The position numbers and the translations under genes are program-made. This document shows, in pieces, positions 8,739 through 18,008 of a stretch of 64,000 bases of DNA. The stretch lies in assembly GCF_947494055.1 (NCBI RefSeq), contig NZ_CANLTR010000007.1:84055-148054 (forward strand). The letters run 5' to 3'. This DNA comes from an uncultured Jannaschia sp. (GTDB lineage Bacteria; Pseudomonadota; Alphaproteobacteria; Rhodobacterales; Rhodobacteraceae). Within the stretch, counting starts at the first letter, position 1. Every line of letters starts with the position of its first letter. Below the pieces are notes generated by a model. It made no database searches. It saw nothing but the letters and a program-made list of their open reading frames with translations, and was not told the origin of the DNA.

Positions 8739-9311
8739 ATGGCGAGACTGATGGACATCGTATCGACGCTCGAGGGTGCGGGGAACGATTCGGACGACGT
8801 CACGCTCGGGGAGATCAACGACCAGATCGGGCATCGCGGCACGGCGGCGCTTCTGGGGATCCCGGCAGCGCTCGAGCTGACGCCCATCGGTGGCATCCCG
8901 GGCGTGCCGACAATCATCGCCCTGATCATCGCGCTTTTCGCCGTGCAGATCCTGTTCGGACGCGAGGACATGTGGCTGCCCGGTTTTCTCGAGAACCGTT
9001 CGGTCTCGAAGCAGAAGCTTCACACGTCGCTGGACAAGCTCCGCCCCGCCGCCAAGTGGTCCGACCGCCATCTGGGCGATCACCTGTCGATCCTCGTCCA
9101 CGCGCCCGCGACCCGGATCGTGGCGTTGGCCATCATCCTGTTGTGCTGCACGATCCCGCCGCTCGAACTCCTGCCCTTCGCTTCCTCGATCCCGAGCGGA
9201 ACGATCGTTCTCTTCTCGCTCGGGCTCCTGACCCGCGACGGACGCGTCATGGCGCTGGCCTGGCTCGCCTTCATCGCTGCGCTGTGGGGGATCTGGGCGC
9301 TCTGGCCCTAG
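8739..9311 (+). CDS. exoD: exopolysaccharide synthesis ExoD family protein
   Basis: 190-residue inner-membrane protein of the ExoD family, first described in rhizobial exopolysaccharide production and alkaline tolerance. Characteristic features are the N-terminal VTLGEINDQIGHRGTAALL segment, the LTPIGGIPGVPTIIALII membrane stretch, and the C-terminal hairpin helices around PPLELLPFASSIPSGTIVLFSLGLL. Four hydrophobic segments are apparent. The molecular activity of ExoD is not established. It ends four bases into the 3' end of the convergent hydrolase gene (stop codons overlap). Confidence 0.88.
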   Translation: MARLMDIVSTLEGAGNDSDDVTLGEINDQIGHRGTAALLGIPAALELTPIGGIPGVPTIIALIIALFAVQILFGREDMWLPGFLENRSVSKQKLHTSLDKLRPAAKWSDRHLGDHLSILVHAPATRIVALAIILLCCTIPPLELLPFASSIPSGTIVLFSLGLLTRDGRVMALAWLAFIAALWGIWALWP

Positions 9312-10048
9312 ACCCGCGCGAGCACGTCCATCACCGCCTCGCGGATCAGGGCGAGCTCCTCGGGGCCGGAGAAGCGATGGTCCGCCCCCTTCACCAGCGT
9401 CAGCCGGATGTCCTTGCCCGAAGCATGGGCGATCAGCCGCGTCGCCGTCTCCGTCGGGACGGCCTCGTCCGCCGTGCCCTGGAGCATCCGCACCGGCATT
9501 CCGAGATCCAGCGGCGTGCGCAGCACCAGCCGGTCCCGCGCCTCCTCGATCAGATGGCGCGTGATCACGTAGGGCTCGCCGTAATCGGACGGCACGGTCA
9601 CGCGCCCGCGCGTCATCAGCGTCAGCCGCTCCGCCTCCGAGAAGTCCGCCCAGTAGCCGTCCTCGGTGAAGTCGGGCGCCGCGGCGATCGTGACGAGGCC
9701 CGCGACGCGCTCCGGCCGGTCGCGCGCGATCAGGAGCGCGATCCAGCCACCCATGCTCGAGCCGACGAGGATCTGCGGTCCCTCCGTCGCCGCCTCGATC
9801 ACCGTCAGCGCGTCGGCGTACCAGTCGCCGATGCTGCCGCCCTCGAAGGTGCCCCCGGACTGTCCGTGCCCGGAATAGTCCAGCCGCAGGAACGCCCGCC
9901 CCGACGCGCGCGCCCAATCCTCCAGCGCCACGGCCTTGGTGCCGGTCATGTCGGACCGGAAGCCGCCGAGAAACACGACGCCCGGCCCCCGCCCCGCCAT
10001 CGCGTGGTAGGCGAGCCTGTGTCCGGCGCGGGTGATCGTCTGGGGCAT
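9308..10048 (-). CDS. alpha/beta hydrolase
   Basis: 246-residue cytoplasmic serine hydrolase. The first-strand VVFLGGFRSDMTGTKA carries the oxyanion residues. The nucleophile elbow is LVGSSMGGW (Ser near residue 96), the acid is in RMLQGTADEAVP and the base in KGADHRFSGPEE, in the canonical order for the fold. The pattern resembles palmitoyl-protein-thioesterase/ABHD10-like hydrolases. I chose the ATG at 10048 (MPQTITRAGH); the longer reading frame upstream encodes low-complexity residues. The gene is convergent with exoD and divergent from the small acidic protein gene. Substrate unknown. Confidence 0.85.
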   Translation of the reverse strand: MPQTITRAGHRLAYHAMAGRGPGVVFLGGFRSDMTGTKAVALEDWARASGRAFLRLDYSGHGQSGGTFEGGSIGDWYADALTVIEAATEGPQILVGSSMGGWIALLIARDRPERVAGLVTIAAAPDFTEDGYWADFSEAERLTLMTRGRVTVPSDYGEPYVITRHLIEEARDRLVLRTPLDLGMPVRMLQGTADEAVPTETATRLIAHASGKDIRLTLVKGADHRFSGPEELALIREAVMDVLARV

Positions 10049-10166
10049 GGAACGTCTCCGGGTTCGGGCTTCGCCCTCTGCTAGGCGGAACGGCATCGTG
10101 GCGCAAATGCCGCAGAACCCGCGGGCGCCGGCGCGCGTTCCGTCACAGCAACCACAGGAGATCATC

Positions 10167-10382
10167 ATGACCGATCGCGACGCCCCCCAGCAGCCGATCC
10201 CGGAGCGCAACCATGCCCCCGGCGACCCCAAGGAGAACGCCTACGGCGAGAGCGAGGCCCAGCCGTCGGCCGAGGGCGGCAAGACCAAATACGACAAGCC
10301 GTCCGAAGGGTCCGAAGACTTCTCCATCGACGAGGATCGCGACAAGCGCATCCGCGGCAACGAGGCGCCGAAGGACACCTGA
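10167..10382 (+). CDS. small acidic hydrophilic protein, function unknown
   Basis: 71-residue, highly charged and probably disordered protein (MTDRDAPQQPIPERNHAPGD to the C-terminal EDRDKRIRGNEAPKDT). An excellent ribosome site CAGGAG lies six bases upstream of the ATG, so it is likely a real gene. Composition rich in D, E, K, P and G with no hydrophobic core resembles small stress-associated proteins often found near osmotic or envelope genes, but no named family is recognised. It is followed, on the other strand, by the yihY-like gene. Confidence 0.6.
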   Translation: MTDRDAPQQPIPERNHAPGDPKENAYGESEAQPSAEGGKTKYDKPSEGSEDFSIDEDRDKRIRGNEAPKDT

Positions 10383-10407
10383 TTCACGGCGGCCGACCTC
10401 GCGCGGG

Positions 10408-11364
10408 TCACGAAGCGCGGCTCTGCTCGCGCTCCGCGACCACCCGCGCGAGGCGCCGGATCCGCAGGGCGCGATTGAGCTCGCCCCCGAAGATCAGGAC
10501 GAGCGCGGCAAGGTACAGGAAATACATCGTCGCGATGATGCCCGCCAGACCGGCATAGTAGCTCGCGTAGCTCGCGAAGTGGCTCACGTAGAATGAGAAC
10601 GCGATGGCGAGGATCGTCCAGGCGGCGGTGGTGAAGATGACGCCCGGCCAGATGTTCTGGAACTTGGTCCGGCGTGCCGGCAGGAAGACATGCGCGGCGA
10701 ACAGCGTCGCGATGAGGATGAAGGCGGCCACCGGATAGCGCACCAGTCGAACGGTGACCGAGGCCGGGTCGAAACCGGGCATCAGCGTGTGCAGCCACGA
10801 TCCGGCGCGGGGCGCGAGAACCAGCATGTAACCGATCAGAACGAGCACGAAGCTCACGAGGAGCACGACCGCGGCCATCACCGAGTAGAGCACGATGACC
10901 GACCGCGTCTCGCGGATGCCGTAGGCGCGGTTCAGGCCGATCCGCACCCCGTCGACGCCACCCACCGCGAACCAGATCGTCAACAGGATGCCGAGGCTGA
11001 GGACGCCGCTCCGCTGCACGGTCATCACCTGCTCGACCTCCGAGACGATCGGCTCGACCAACGTCGGCGGAACGATGGCGATCAGGAAGTCGATCAGCCC
11101 GTCCGCCATCGACCGGTCCCCGACGAAGGCGGTAAGCGAGCTCGTGAAGATCAGGAACGGAAAGATCGCGAGGAGCGCGCGGAACGCGACGTTCCCCGCC
11201 AGCCCGAACGCATCGTCGCTCCACAGCCGGAGCGCCGCCTCGCGCAGGACGCCGCGGACGACATAGAGGCCGCGGCCGTGGAGAAGGTCGTCCGGCCGGG
11301 CGCTGACGACACCGTGGGTGAGGACGGCATCGCGGCCCATCTCATCATCCGACGATCCGTCCAT
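10408..11364 (-). CDS. YihY/BrkB family inner-membrane protein
   Basis: 318-residue polytopic inner-membrane protein of the YihY (formerly ribonuclease BN/BrkB) family. Six hydrophobic helices are visible. Conserved family segments include AGNVAFRALLAIFPFLIFTSS near residue 55, VGGVDGVRIGLNRAYGIRETRS, and the C-terminal YAGLAGIIATMYFLYLAALVLIFGGELN. The family has no agreed biochemical role. The cytoplasmic C-terminus is basic (RALRIRRLARVVAEREQ). The gene is preceded by about 150 bases without a gene, then RlmE on the same strand. Confidence 0.88.
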   Translation of the reverse strand: MDGSSDDEMGRDAVLTHGVVSARPDDLLHGRGLYVVRGVLREAALRLWSDDAFGLAGNVAFRALLAIFPFLIFTSSLTAFVGDRSMADGLIDFLIAIVPPTLVEPIVSEVEQVMTVQRSGVLSLGILLTIWFAVGGVDGVRIGLNRAYGIRETRSVIVLYSVMAAVVLLVSFVLVLIGYMLVLAPRAGSWLHTLMPGFDPASVTVRLVRYPVAAFILIATLFAAHVFLPARRTKFQNIWPGVIFTTAAWTILAIAFSFYVSHFASYASYYAGLAGIIATMYFLYLAALVLIFGGELNRALRIRRLARVVAEREQSRAS

Positions 11365-11514
11365 GCCAAGACCCTTGCTAGTCCCGGTGCATCCACGCCG
11401 CGCAGGTGCGGACCCCGTCCGTCACCGTAGACGCTGCGACCCGGCCGCGCCAGCCTCGGCGGGGTCACGGGCCGGAGGCGGTGCTGATGGGCCGCAGCGA
11501 ACCCGCATCGCCCG

Positions 11515-12225
11515 TCAGCCGCGGAAGCCCTGCGCCACGACGAACTTCTCCGAGGAATCCGACCGGCTCGCCCCGGGCTTCACGTTGGCGACCTTCTCGA
11601 ACCGCTGCTTGAGGCGCTTCTGCAACTCCCCTTCGGCCCCGCCGGCCAGCACCTTCGCCACGAAGGCCCCGCCGGGCGCGAGCACGTCGAAGGCCAGCTC
11701 CGCCGCCGCCTCGCAAAGCGCGATGATCCGCAGGTGATCGGTCTGTTTGTGACCCGAGCTCGACGCCGCCATGTCGGACATCACCACGTCGGCGGGGCCG
11801 CCGAGCCAGCCCTTGATCGCCGCATCGGCGTCGTCGGACAGGAAGTCGAGCTGGTGTATCTCGGCACCCGACACCGCATCGACCTCCTGAAGGTCGATGC
11901 CGATGAGGCGCCCCTGCGCCTTCTTCGCGTTCGATCCGTCCGCGTTGACGCGCGGCGCCGCCACCTGCAACCAGCCGCCCGGCGCGCAGCCGAGATCGAC
12001 GACCCGCGCGCCGGGCACGAGGAAGCCGTATCTGTCGTCGAGTTCCATGATCTTGTAGGCCGCCCGGCCGCGATAACCCTCCGCCCGGGCGCGCTGCACG
12101 TAGGGATCGTTCAACTGTCGCTCGAGCCAGAGCTTCGAGGACAACCTGCGCCCCCGCGCCGTCTTGACCTTGACCGTCAGATCGCGCCGGCCGCGGCCGG
12201 AGGTATTGGTGGGCTTCTTGACCAT
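11515..12225 (-). CDS. rlmE: 23S rRNA (uridine(2552)-2'-O)-methyltransferase
   Basis: 236-residue RlmE/FtsJ methyltransferase that 2'-O-methylates U2552 of 23S rRNA using S-adenosylmethionine late in 50S assembly. The SAM-binding motif [15 protein letters not shown], the [19 protein letters not shown] acidic motif, the catalytic Lys in [12 protein letters not shown] and the C-terminal [12 protein letters not shown] give the expected K-D-K-E tetrad layout. The basic N-terminal extension ([21 protein letters not shown]) and the [26 protein letters not shown]-binding stretch are typical. I used the ATG at 12225 ([10 protein letters not shown]). It lies 37 bases downstream of the Ppx/GppA gene, a common pairing in this group. 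Confidence 0.93.
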   Translation of the reverse strand: MVKKPTNTSGRGRRDLTVKVKTARGRRLSSKLWLERQLNDPYVQRARAEGYRGRAAYKIMELDDRYGFLVPGARVVDLGCAPGGWLQVAAPRVNADGSNAKKAQGRLIGIDLQEVDAVSGAEIHQLDFLSDDADAAIKGWLGGPADVVMSDMAASSSGHKQTDHLRIIALCEAAAELAFDVLAPGGAFVAKVLAGGAEGELQKRLKQRFEKVANVKPGASRSDSSEKFVVAQGFRG

Positions 12226-12262
12226 GACCGGGCAGATAGGCGGACCGGGCGGACTTGGAAAG

Positions 12263-13423
12263 TCAGAACGGCCCGTCGTCCAGCACGCCGTCCGCCGACA
12301 TCTGCGCATAGAGCAGCCCCTCGCGCAGACCCCGGTCGGCCGCGGACAGCCGGTCCGTGGGCCAGACGCGCAAGAGCGCCTGCAGGATCGCAGCGCCCGA
12401 CATGATGAGGCTGTGCCGGTCGCGCCCGATCCGCGGATCGAGGCGCCGCCCGTCGGGGCCCTGCGCGAGATAGCCGCGGATCACGCGGTCGATCTGCTGC
12501 GAGGTCATGCGCAATCCGTCGACCTTGTTGCGGTCGTAGCGGCGCAGGTTCAGATGCGTCGCCGCCACGGTGGTGACGGTGCCCGACGTGCCGATGATCT
12601 GGAATCCCGGATCGACCGCACCCTCGGCATCGGCATAGGGCGAAAACTCCGCCAGGCATTCCTCGAAATGCCAGGACATCAGCGCGAAGCGCGCGGCGTC
12701 GTCGGTCACGTCGCGGAACTGGTCCTTCAGCGTGGCGACGCCCAGCGGGATCGAGATCCAGTCCACCACCTTGGCGCGCGGGAACGGATCGTCGCGCGTC
12801 CCCTCGAATCCGGCATGGAGCCGCATGATCGCCCGCGCCCGGTCGTGGCGCGGCACACGCGTCAGGTCGATCCAGACGAGCTCGGTGGAGCCGCCGCCGA
12901 TATCGACGACGAGGAGCTGCTCGGTCTTGGCGGAGACGAGCGGCGCGCAGGAGACGACGGCCAGCCGCGCCTCTTCCTCCGGCTTGATGATCTCGAGCGG
13001 CAGTTCGGTCTCGCGCTCCACCAGCCGGATGAACTCGGCGGCGTTGGTCGCCCGCCGGCAGGCCTCCGTCGCCACCAGCCGCATGCGACGGACGTCGTGC
13101 ATCTCGAGCTTGCGGCGACAGATCTTCAGCGCGCCGATGGTGCGCGCCATCGAGGCGCGACTCAGCCGCCCCGAGGTCTCGAGCCCGTTGCCGAGCTGCA
13201 CCGACTTCGAGAAGCTGTCGACCACGTGCAGCAACGCGCCCTTCGGCTGCGCGATCAGCATCCGGCACGAATTGGTGCCGAGATCGAGCGCGGCGTAAAG
13301 CTCCGCGGGGTCGGGCCGTTCCGGAACGCGAACGGCAGCATGTGAAGGCCGGACCGTGGGCCCGGTGGCGCGCAGGGCGCCAGCGACGGGCCCGGACACG
13401 TCCGTCCGGTCGTCCGGTGGCAT
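12263..13423 (-). CDS. Ppx/GppA family phosphatase
   Basis: 386-residue ASKHA-fold enzyme of the exopolyphosphatase / pppGpp phosphohydrolase family. Phosphate-binding motifs are [13 protein letters not shown] near residue 45 and the second-lobe [13 protein letters not shown]; the [16 protein letters not shown] segment also fits. The start at 13423 has a textbook GGAGG five bases upstream; reading further back gives an unconserved N-terminus. It probably shares a transcript with rlmE. Sequence alone does not decide between polyphosphate and pppGpp as substrate. It is shorter than the two-domain E. coli Ppx and GppA, as alphaproteobacterial members often are. Confidence 0.88.
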   Translation of the reverse strand: MPPDDRTDVSGPVAGALRATGPTVRPSHAAVRVPERPDPAELYAALDLGTNSCRMLIAQPKGALLHVVDSFSKSVQLGNGLETSGRLSRASMARTIGALKICRRKLEMHDVRRMRLVATEACRRATNAAEFIRLVERETELPLEIIKPEEEARLAVVSCAPLVSAKTEQLLVVDIGGGSTELVWIDLTRVPRHDRARAIMRLHAGFEGTRDDPFPRAKVVDWISIPLGVATLKDQFRDVTDDAARFALMSWHFEECLAEFSPYADAEGAVDPGFQIIGTSGTVTTVAATHLNLRRYDRNKVDGLRMTSQQIDRVIRGYLAQGPDGRRLDPRIGRDRHSLIMSGAAILQALLRVWPTDRLSAADRGLREGLLYAQMSADGVLDDGPF

Positions 13424-13652
13424 TCTCGCCTCCGTATGTAAGGTTAATGACACCCTAGCCCCCGGATGGCCGGTTCGACAAGTATTCTTCATCTCCGAGA
13501 TGAAACCTGCGATCTTGCCGCCCCCTCGCCATGCGGTCGCGCCGGGGCTATGAAGGGCGATGTCGCCATCGGGCGGCACGACGTCGAAATCCGTCGCAAG
13601 TGCGACGCCCCCGCCCCATATAGCGGGCGGGACGCGAGAGGGCGGAGGCATC

Positions 13653-13952
13653 ATGGCGCAGATCACGGTCGTCTATTGGCGGGACATTCCCGCGCAGGTC
13701 ATCGCGGGCTCCGGCCGGCGGGCGGCGAAGGTGCCGCTGTCCGAGCGGTTCGAGCAGGCCATCGACCGTGCGGCGATGAAGGCCGGCGCGTCCGAGACCG
13801 ATGCCTATCTCGCCGACTGGCGCAAGGTGCCCGACGGCGAGGCCGAGGGCGACGGGGCGGAGGCCGCAGCCGCCCGCGCCGCCGCGCTCGAGGCCGAATG
13901 GACGCCCGACCGCCTGCGCGCCGCGGCACTGGCCGGGGGCGTGGAAGCATGA
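13653..13952 (+). CDS. virulence-factor domain protein of methyl-transfer cassette
   Basis: 99-residue protein starting MAQITVVYWRDIPAQVIAGSG, matching the small 'virulence factor' domain family that accompanies MetF-like genes in Rhodobacteraceae. A strong GGAGG precedes the ATG and its TGA overlaps the start of the MetF-like gene (ATGA). The central segment KVPLSERFEQAIDRAAMKAGASETDAYL is helical and conserved-looking. The C-terminal part is Ala/Glu-rich. No biochemical role is known. Position as the first gene of the cassette suggests an accessory subunit or chaperone for the folate/corrinoid enzymes; this is inference. Confidence 0.75.
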   Translation: MAQITVVYWRDIPAQVIAGSGRRAAKVPLSERFEQAIDRAAMKAGASETDAYLADWRKVPDGEAEGDGAEAAAARAAALEAEWTPDRLRAAALAGGVEA

Positions 13953-14866
13953 GCATCCTCGGCTTCCACAGGGCCAATCGCGCGAAGCCCGCGCCGGAGG
14001 CGCAGCCGAAGGACGCGGCCCTGGCCGCCTTCCTGCAAGGCTACTCGATCGAGGTCATGCCCCGCACGGCCGAGAAGGTGGACGATTTCGCCGCCCTCAT
14101 GCCGCGCGGCACCCGCGTCTACATCGCGCATATCGACGGCACGCCGATCGCGGACATGGTCGCCACCGCTGCGCGCCTGCGCGCCGAGGGGATGGAGCCG
14201 ATGCCGCACTTCCCCGCGCGCAGCATCGCCGACCGCGCCACGCTCCTCGACTGGGTGGCGCGCTACCGGGGCGAGGCCGGCGTGACGCAAGGTCTGATGC
14301 TCGCCGGCGGCGTGCCGGAGCCCCGGGGCGCGTACGAGACCTCGATGCAACTTCTCGAATCCGGCGCCTTCGACGGGTTCGAACGCCTCCATGTCGCCGG
14401 CCATCCGGAAGGCAACCGCGACATCGACATGGACGGGACGACGAAAAACGTCTCCGCCGCGCTCGAATGGAAACAGAAGTTCTCCGAGCGCACCGACGCG
14501 AAGATGGCCATCGCCACGCAGTTCTGCTTCGAGGCCGCCCCGGTCATCGAATGGGCCGACGCGATCCGCGATGCCGGAATCGACCTGCCCGTCCATATCG
14601 GCGTGGCCGGGCCGGCGAAGCTGCAGACGCTCATCAAGTTCGCCGTGGCCTGCGGCGTCGGCCCCTCGCTGAAGGTCCTGCAGAAGCGCGCGATGGACGT
14701 GACCAAGCTCATGCTGCCCTACGAGCCGACGGAGGTCACGACCGCGCTCGCCCGACACAAGGCCGCGCATCCGGACTTCAACATCGAATCCGTCCACGTC
14801 TTCCCGCTGGGCGGCATCAAGACATCCGCCGACTGGCTCACGACCCACACGAAGGACCCCGAATGA
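13949..14866 (+). CDS. methylenetetrahydrofolate reductase-like protein
   Basis: 305-residue MetF-family TIM-barrel flavoprotein. Expected reaction: interconversion of methylene- and methyl-tetrahydrofolate, in this context probably oxidising methyl-H4F produced by the downstream methyltransferase. Family features seen are YSIEVMPRTAEKVDDFAALMPRG near residue 31, RVYIAHIDGTPIADMVATA, MPHFPARSI and VTQGLMLAGGVPEPRGAY. The sequence is more divergent than biosynthetic MetF and starts with an unusual basic N-terminus (LGFHRANRAKPAPEAQPKD). The start overlaps the previous stop (ATGA) and its own TGA overlaps the next ATG, so all three are coupled. Confidence 0.82.
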   Translation: MSILGFHRANRAKPAPEAQPKDAALAAFLQGYSIEVMPRTAEKVDDFAALMPRGTRVYIAHIDGTPIADMVATAARLRAEGMEPMPHFPARSIADRATLLDWVARYRGEAGVTQGLMLAGGVPEPRGAYETSMQLLESGAFDGFERLHVAGHPEGNRDIDMDGTTKNVSAALEWKQKFSERTDAKMAIATQFCFEAAPVIEWADAIRDAGIDLPVHIGVAGPAKLQTLIKFAVACGVGPSLKVLQKRAMDVTKLMLPYEPTEVTTALARHKAAHPDFNIESVHVFPLGGIKTSADWLTTHTKDPE

Positions 14867-15849
14867 CGCGCACCGTACTGGAATCGAGGACGAAGACCGT
14901 CACGATCGGCTTCGACGAGCCGTTCTGCGTCATCGGCGAACGCATCAACCCGACCGGCCGCAAGAAGCTCGCCGCCGAGCTCGAACTGGACGACTTCTCC
15001 ACGGTCGAGCGCGATGCCATCGAGCAGGTCGCCTGCGGCGCGATGGTCCTCGACATCAATTCCGGCGCCGTCTTCACCAACAAGATGGGCGCCGACCCGC
15101 GCTACGCCGACAACAACTTCGTCGAGCCGATGCTCATGCCCGAGCTCGTCTCCCGCGTGCAGGCGCTCGTCGACGTGCCGCTCTGCATCGACTCTTCGGT
15201 GCCCGGCGCGCTCGAAAAGGGGCTGGAGACGGCCGAGGGACGCCCGCTCCTGAACTCCGTGACCGGCGAGGAGGAGCGGCTGGAACTCGTCCTGCCCCTC
15301 GTCAAGAAGTACAACGTGCCGGTGGTTGCGATCTCCAACGACGACACCGGCATCTCCGAGGACCCGGAGGTGCGCTTCGCGGTGGCCAAGAAGATCGTCG
15401 AGCGGGCCGCCGATTTCGGCATCCCCGCGCACGACATCGTGGTCGACCCCCTCGTCATGCCGATCGGCGCGATGGCGACGGCCGGGCATCAGGTCTTCAC
15501 GCTGGTCCGGCGCCTGCGCGACGAGCTTGGCGTGAACACGACCTGCGGCGCGTCCAACATCTCCTTCGGCCTGCCCAACCGGCACGGGATCAACGCGGCC
15601 TTCCTGCCGATGGCGATCTGTGCCGGCATGACGTCGGCCATCATGAACCCGATCCGCGCGCAGGAGATGGAGGCGGTGAACGCCGCCAACATGCTGATGA
15701 ACCACGACCCGAACGGCGGCCGCTGGATCGGCTTCACCCGCATCCTCGACGCCGTCAAGGAAGGCGCGACCTTCCCCGAGGCGGCGCAGGCGGCGCAGAG
15801 TTCGGGCGCGCGGTCGAGCGGCCGGCGCGGCGGTCGGCGGCGGGCCTGA
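14863..15849 (+). CDS. methyltetrahydrofolate:corrinoid methyltransferase
   Basis: 328-residue pterin-binding (DHPS-like TIM barrel) methyltransferase of the MtrH/AcsE/MetH-H4F-domain group. It moves a methyl group between a corrinoid protein and tetrahydrofolate. Conserved motifs are FCVIGERINPTGRKKLA near residue 21, ACGAMVLDINSGA, PLCIDSSVPGALEKGLE and VVAISNDDTGISEDPEVR, followed by CGASNISFGLPNRHGINAAF. The C-terminus ends in a short basic tail (SSGRRGGRRRA). Coupled to the MetF-like gene by ATGA overlap. The cognate corrinoid protein is not encoded in this window, which is the odd feature of the cassette. Confidence 0.9.
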   Translation: MTRTVLESRTKTVTIGFDEPFCVIGERINPTGRKKLAAELELDDFSTVERDAIEQVACGAMVLDINSGAVFTNKMGADPRYADNNFVEPMLMPELVSRVQALVDVPLCIDSSVPGALEKGLETAEGRPLLNSVTGEEERLELVLPLVKKYNVPVVAISNDDTGISEDPEVRFAVAKKIVERAADFGIPAHDIVVDPLVMPIGAMATAGHQVFTLVRRLRDELGVNTTCGASNISFGLPNRHGINAAFLPMAICAGMTSAIMNPIRAQEMEAVNAANMLMNHDPNGGRWIGFTRILDAVKEGATFPEAAQAAQSSGARSSGRRGGRRRA

Positions 15850-15915
15850 CCCGCTGGACCACGCCCGTGGCCTGAGGCAGGTGACGCGGACGGCACGACG
15901 AACGCGGAGAGCAGC

Positions 15916-17916
15916 GTGAGCGACCATCAGGTAATCTTCATGCCGTCGGGCAAGCGCGGTCGCGTGGCGCACGGCACCCCAGTGCTCACCGCCGCGCGGC
16001 AGCTTGGCGTCGATCTCGACTCGGTCTGCGGCGGCCGCGGCATCTGCTCCCGCTGCCAGGTCGAACCGGGCGCGGGGTCATTTCCGAAGCTCGGCGTCAC
16101 CGTCTCGGCGGACGCGCTGTCCGGGATCAATGCGGTCGAGCGGCGCTACGACGAGAAGCGCGGCCTCGCCCCCGGCCGCCGCCTCGGCTGCCAGGCGAAG
16201 GTCGAGGGCGACGTCGTGATCGACGTGCCGCCCGAAAGCCAGGTCCACCGGCAGGTCGTCCGCAAGGCCGCCTCGGGCAAGCCCATCGTCATGGACCCGG
16301 CCACGCGGCTCTATTTCGTGGCCGTGGACGAGCCCGACATGGATCATCCCTCGGGCGATCTCGAACGGCTCCGCACGGCGCTGGCCGCCGAGTGGGACCT
16401 GCACGATCTCGACATCCCCCTCGTCCTGCTGCGCCGGCTCCAGCCCGTCCTGCGGCAGGGCGCCTGGCAGGTGACGGTCGCGGTCAACCACGACGAGAAC
16501 CGCATCGCCGCGCTCTGGCCGGGCCTCCGCACCGACGCGCCGCTGGGCCTCGCCATCGATCTCGGCTCCACCACCATCGCCGCGCATCTGTGCGACCTGG
16601 GCACCGGCGAGGTGCGCGCCTCGGGCGGGGTGATGAACCCGCAGATCCGCTTCGGCGAGGACCTGATGAGCCGGGTCAGCTATTCGATGATGAACGCGGG
16701 CGGCGACGTCGAGATGACCCGCGTCGTCCGGCAGGCCATCGACCGCCTCGCCACGGAGCTTGCCGCCGAGGCGGGGGTCGCGGCCGCCGACATCGTCGAA
16801 GCGGTGATCGTCGGCAACCCGGTCATGCACCACCTGCTGCTCGGCGTGGACCCGGTGGAACTGGGCCAGGCGCCCTTCGCGCTCGCCACCGCCGACACGG
16901 TGCGGCTCGCCGCGCCGGAGCTCGACCTCGCCGCCCTCGCTCCCGGTGCTCGCATCTACATCCTGCCCTGCATCGCCGGTCATGTCGGCGCCGACGCCGC
17001 CGCCGTCGCGCTGGCCGAGGCGCCCGACCAGGCGGAGCCGCTGACCCTCGTCGTCGATGTCGGCACCAACGCCGAAATCCTGCTCGGCAACCGCGACCGC
17101 CTGCTCGCCTGCTCCTCGCCCACCGGCCCGGCCTTCGAGGGCGCGCAGATCAGCGCGGGCCAACGGGCGGCGCCCGGTGCCATCGAGCGGGTGCAGATCG
17201 ACCCGGAAACCAAGACGCCGCGCTTCCGCGTCATCGGCTCCGACCTCTGGTCCGACGAGGCGGGCTTCGACGAGGCAGTGGGCGAGGCCGGCATCACCGG
17301 CATCTGCGGCTCGGGCATTATCGAGGCGGTGGCGGAGATGCGGATGGCCGGCATCCTCGACCGGTCCGGCCTGATCGGCTCGGCGGCGCAAGTCGGCACC
17401 GACCGCTGCGAGAGTTCGGGCCGCACGCATGCCTACCGGCTCTGGGCGGACGCGTCGGGCGAGCGCCGGATCCTGGTGACGCAGAACGACATCCGAGCGA
17501 TCCAGCTCGCCAAATCGGCGCTCTATGCCGGCGCGCGACTGCTGATGGACGAGCTCGGGGTGGACCATGTCGACCGGGTGACGCTCGCCGGGGCCTTCGG
17601 CGCGCATATCTCGCCGCGCCACGCGATGGTGCTCGGCATGATCCCCGACGCGGAGCTGTCCGCCGTCGTGTCGGCGGGCAACGCGGCGGGGCACGGCGCG
17701 CGGATGGCGCTCTGCTCGCGCGCATCGCGGCGGCATATCGAGGGGCTGGTCCGGCGCATCGAGAAGGTCGAGACGGCCGTGGCCCCGCGCTTCCAGGAAC
17801 ATTTCGTCGCCGCCAACGCGATTCCCCATGCGACAGACCCGTTCCCACATCTCGGCGCATTGCCGGAGCCGAGCTTCAACACGGCCGGCGAAGGACGCAA
17901 GCGGCGACGGCGGTAA
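15916..17916 (+). CDS. ASKHA/DUF4445 ferredoxin-fused corrinoid activator
   Basis: 666-residue protein with an N-terminal plant-type [2Fe-2S] ferredoxin domain (Cys38, Cys44 and Cys47 in CGGRGICSRCQ; fourth ligand Cys92). A long C-terminal ASKHA ATPase-like domain follows (LGLAIDLGSTTIAAHLCD near residue 215, VVDVGTNAEILLGNRDR, GAFGAHISPRHAM). Related proteins (RACo/RamA type) reduce inactive Co(II) corrinoids to Co(I) using ATP, so it should keep the partner corrinoid protein active. The start is GTG at 15916 behind GGAGAG. It is 66 bases after the methyltransferase on the same strand and probably the last gene of the operon. A hairpin lies 37 bases beyond. Confidence 0.88.
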   Translation: MSDHQVIFMPSGKRGRVAHGTPVLTAARQLGVDLDSVCGGRGICSRCQVEPGAGSFPKLGVTVSADALSGINAVERRYDEKRGLAPGRRLGCQAKVEGDVVIDVPPESQVHRQVVRKAASGKPIVMDPATRLYFVAVDEPDMDHPSGDLERLRTALAAEWDLHDLDIPLVLLRRLQPVLRQGAWQVTVAVNHDENRIAALWPGLRTDAPLGLAIDLGSTTIAAHLCDLGTGEVRASGGVMNPQIRFGEDLMSRVSYSMMNAGGDVEMTRVVRQAIDRLATELAAEAGVAAADIVEAVIVGNPVMHHLLLGVDPVELGQAPFALATADTVRLAAPELDLAALAPGARIYILPCIAGHVGADAAAVALAEAPDQAEPLTLVVDVGTNAEILLGNRDRLLACSSPTGPAFEGAQISAGQRAAPGAIERVQIDPETKTPRFRVIGSDLWSDEAGFDEAVGEAGITGICGSGIIEAVAEMRMAGILDRSGLIGSAAQVGTDRCESSGRTHAYRLWADASGERRILVTQNDIRAIQLAKSALYAGARLLMDELGVDHVDRVTLAGAFGAHISPRHAMVLGMIPDAELSAVVSAGNAAGHGARMALCSRASRRHIEGLVRRIEKVETAVAPRFQEHFVAANAIPHATDPFPHLGALPEPSFNTAGEGRKRRRR

Positions 17917-17953
17917 GTCTAGCGGGCGACGTTTCCGTAAGGTGTAGTGGGCT

Positions 17954-17972
17954 GCCCGGCGTGCCGCCGGGC
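17954..17972. terminator. hairpin between convergent genes, possible bidirectional terminator
   Basis: A perfect 8-bp stem GCCCGGCG/CGCCGGGC with a 3-base TGC loop lies between the converging ASKHA-protein and ynjD-type genes. There is no U-tract on either side, so termination efficiency is doubtful; the placement rather than the sequence suggests the role. Confidence 0.4.
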
Positions 17973-18008
17973 GGTTCTGTCTCGCCTTACCGCGCTAAAG
18001 GCACGTGC

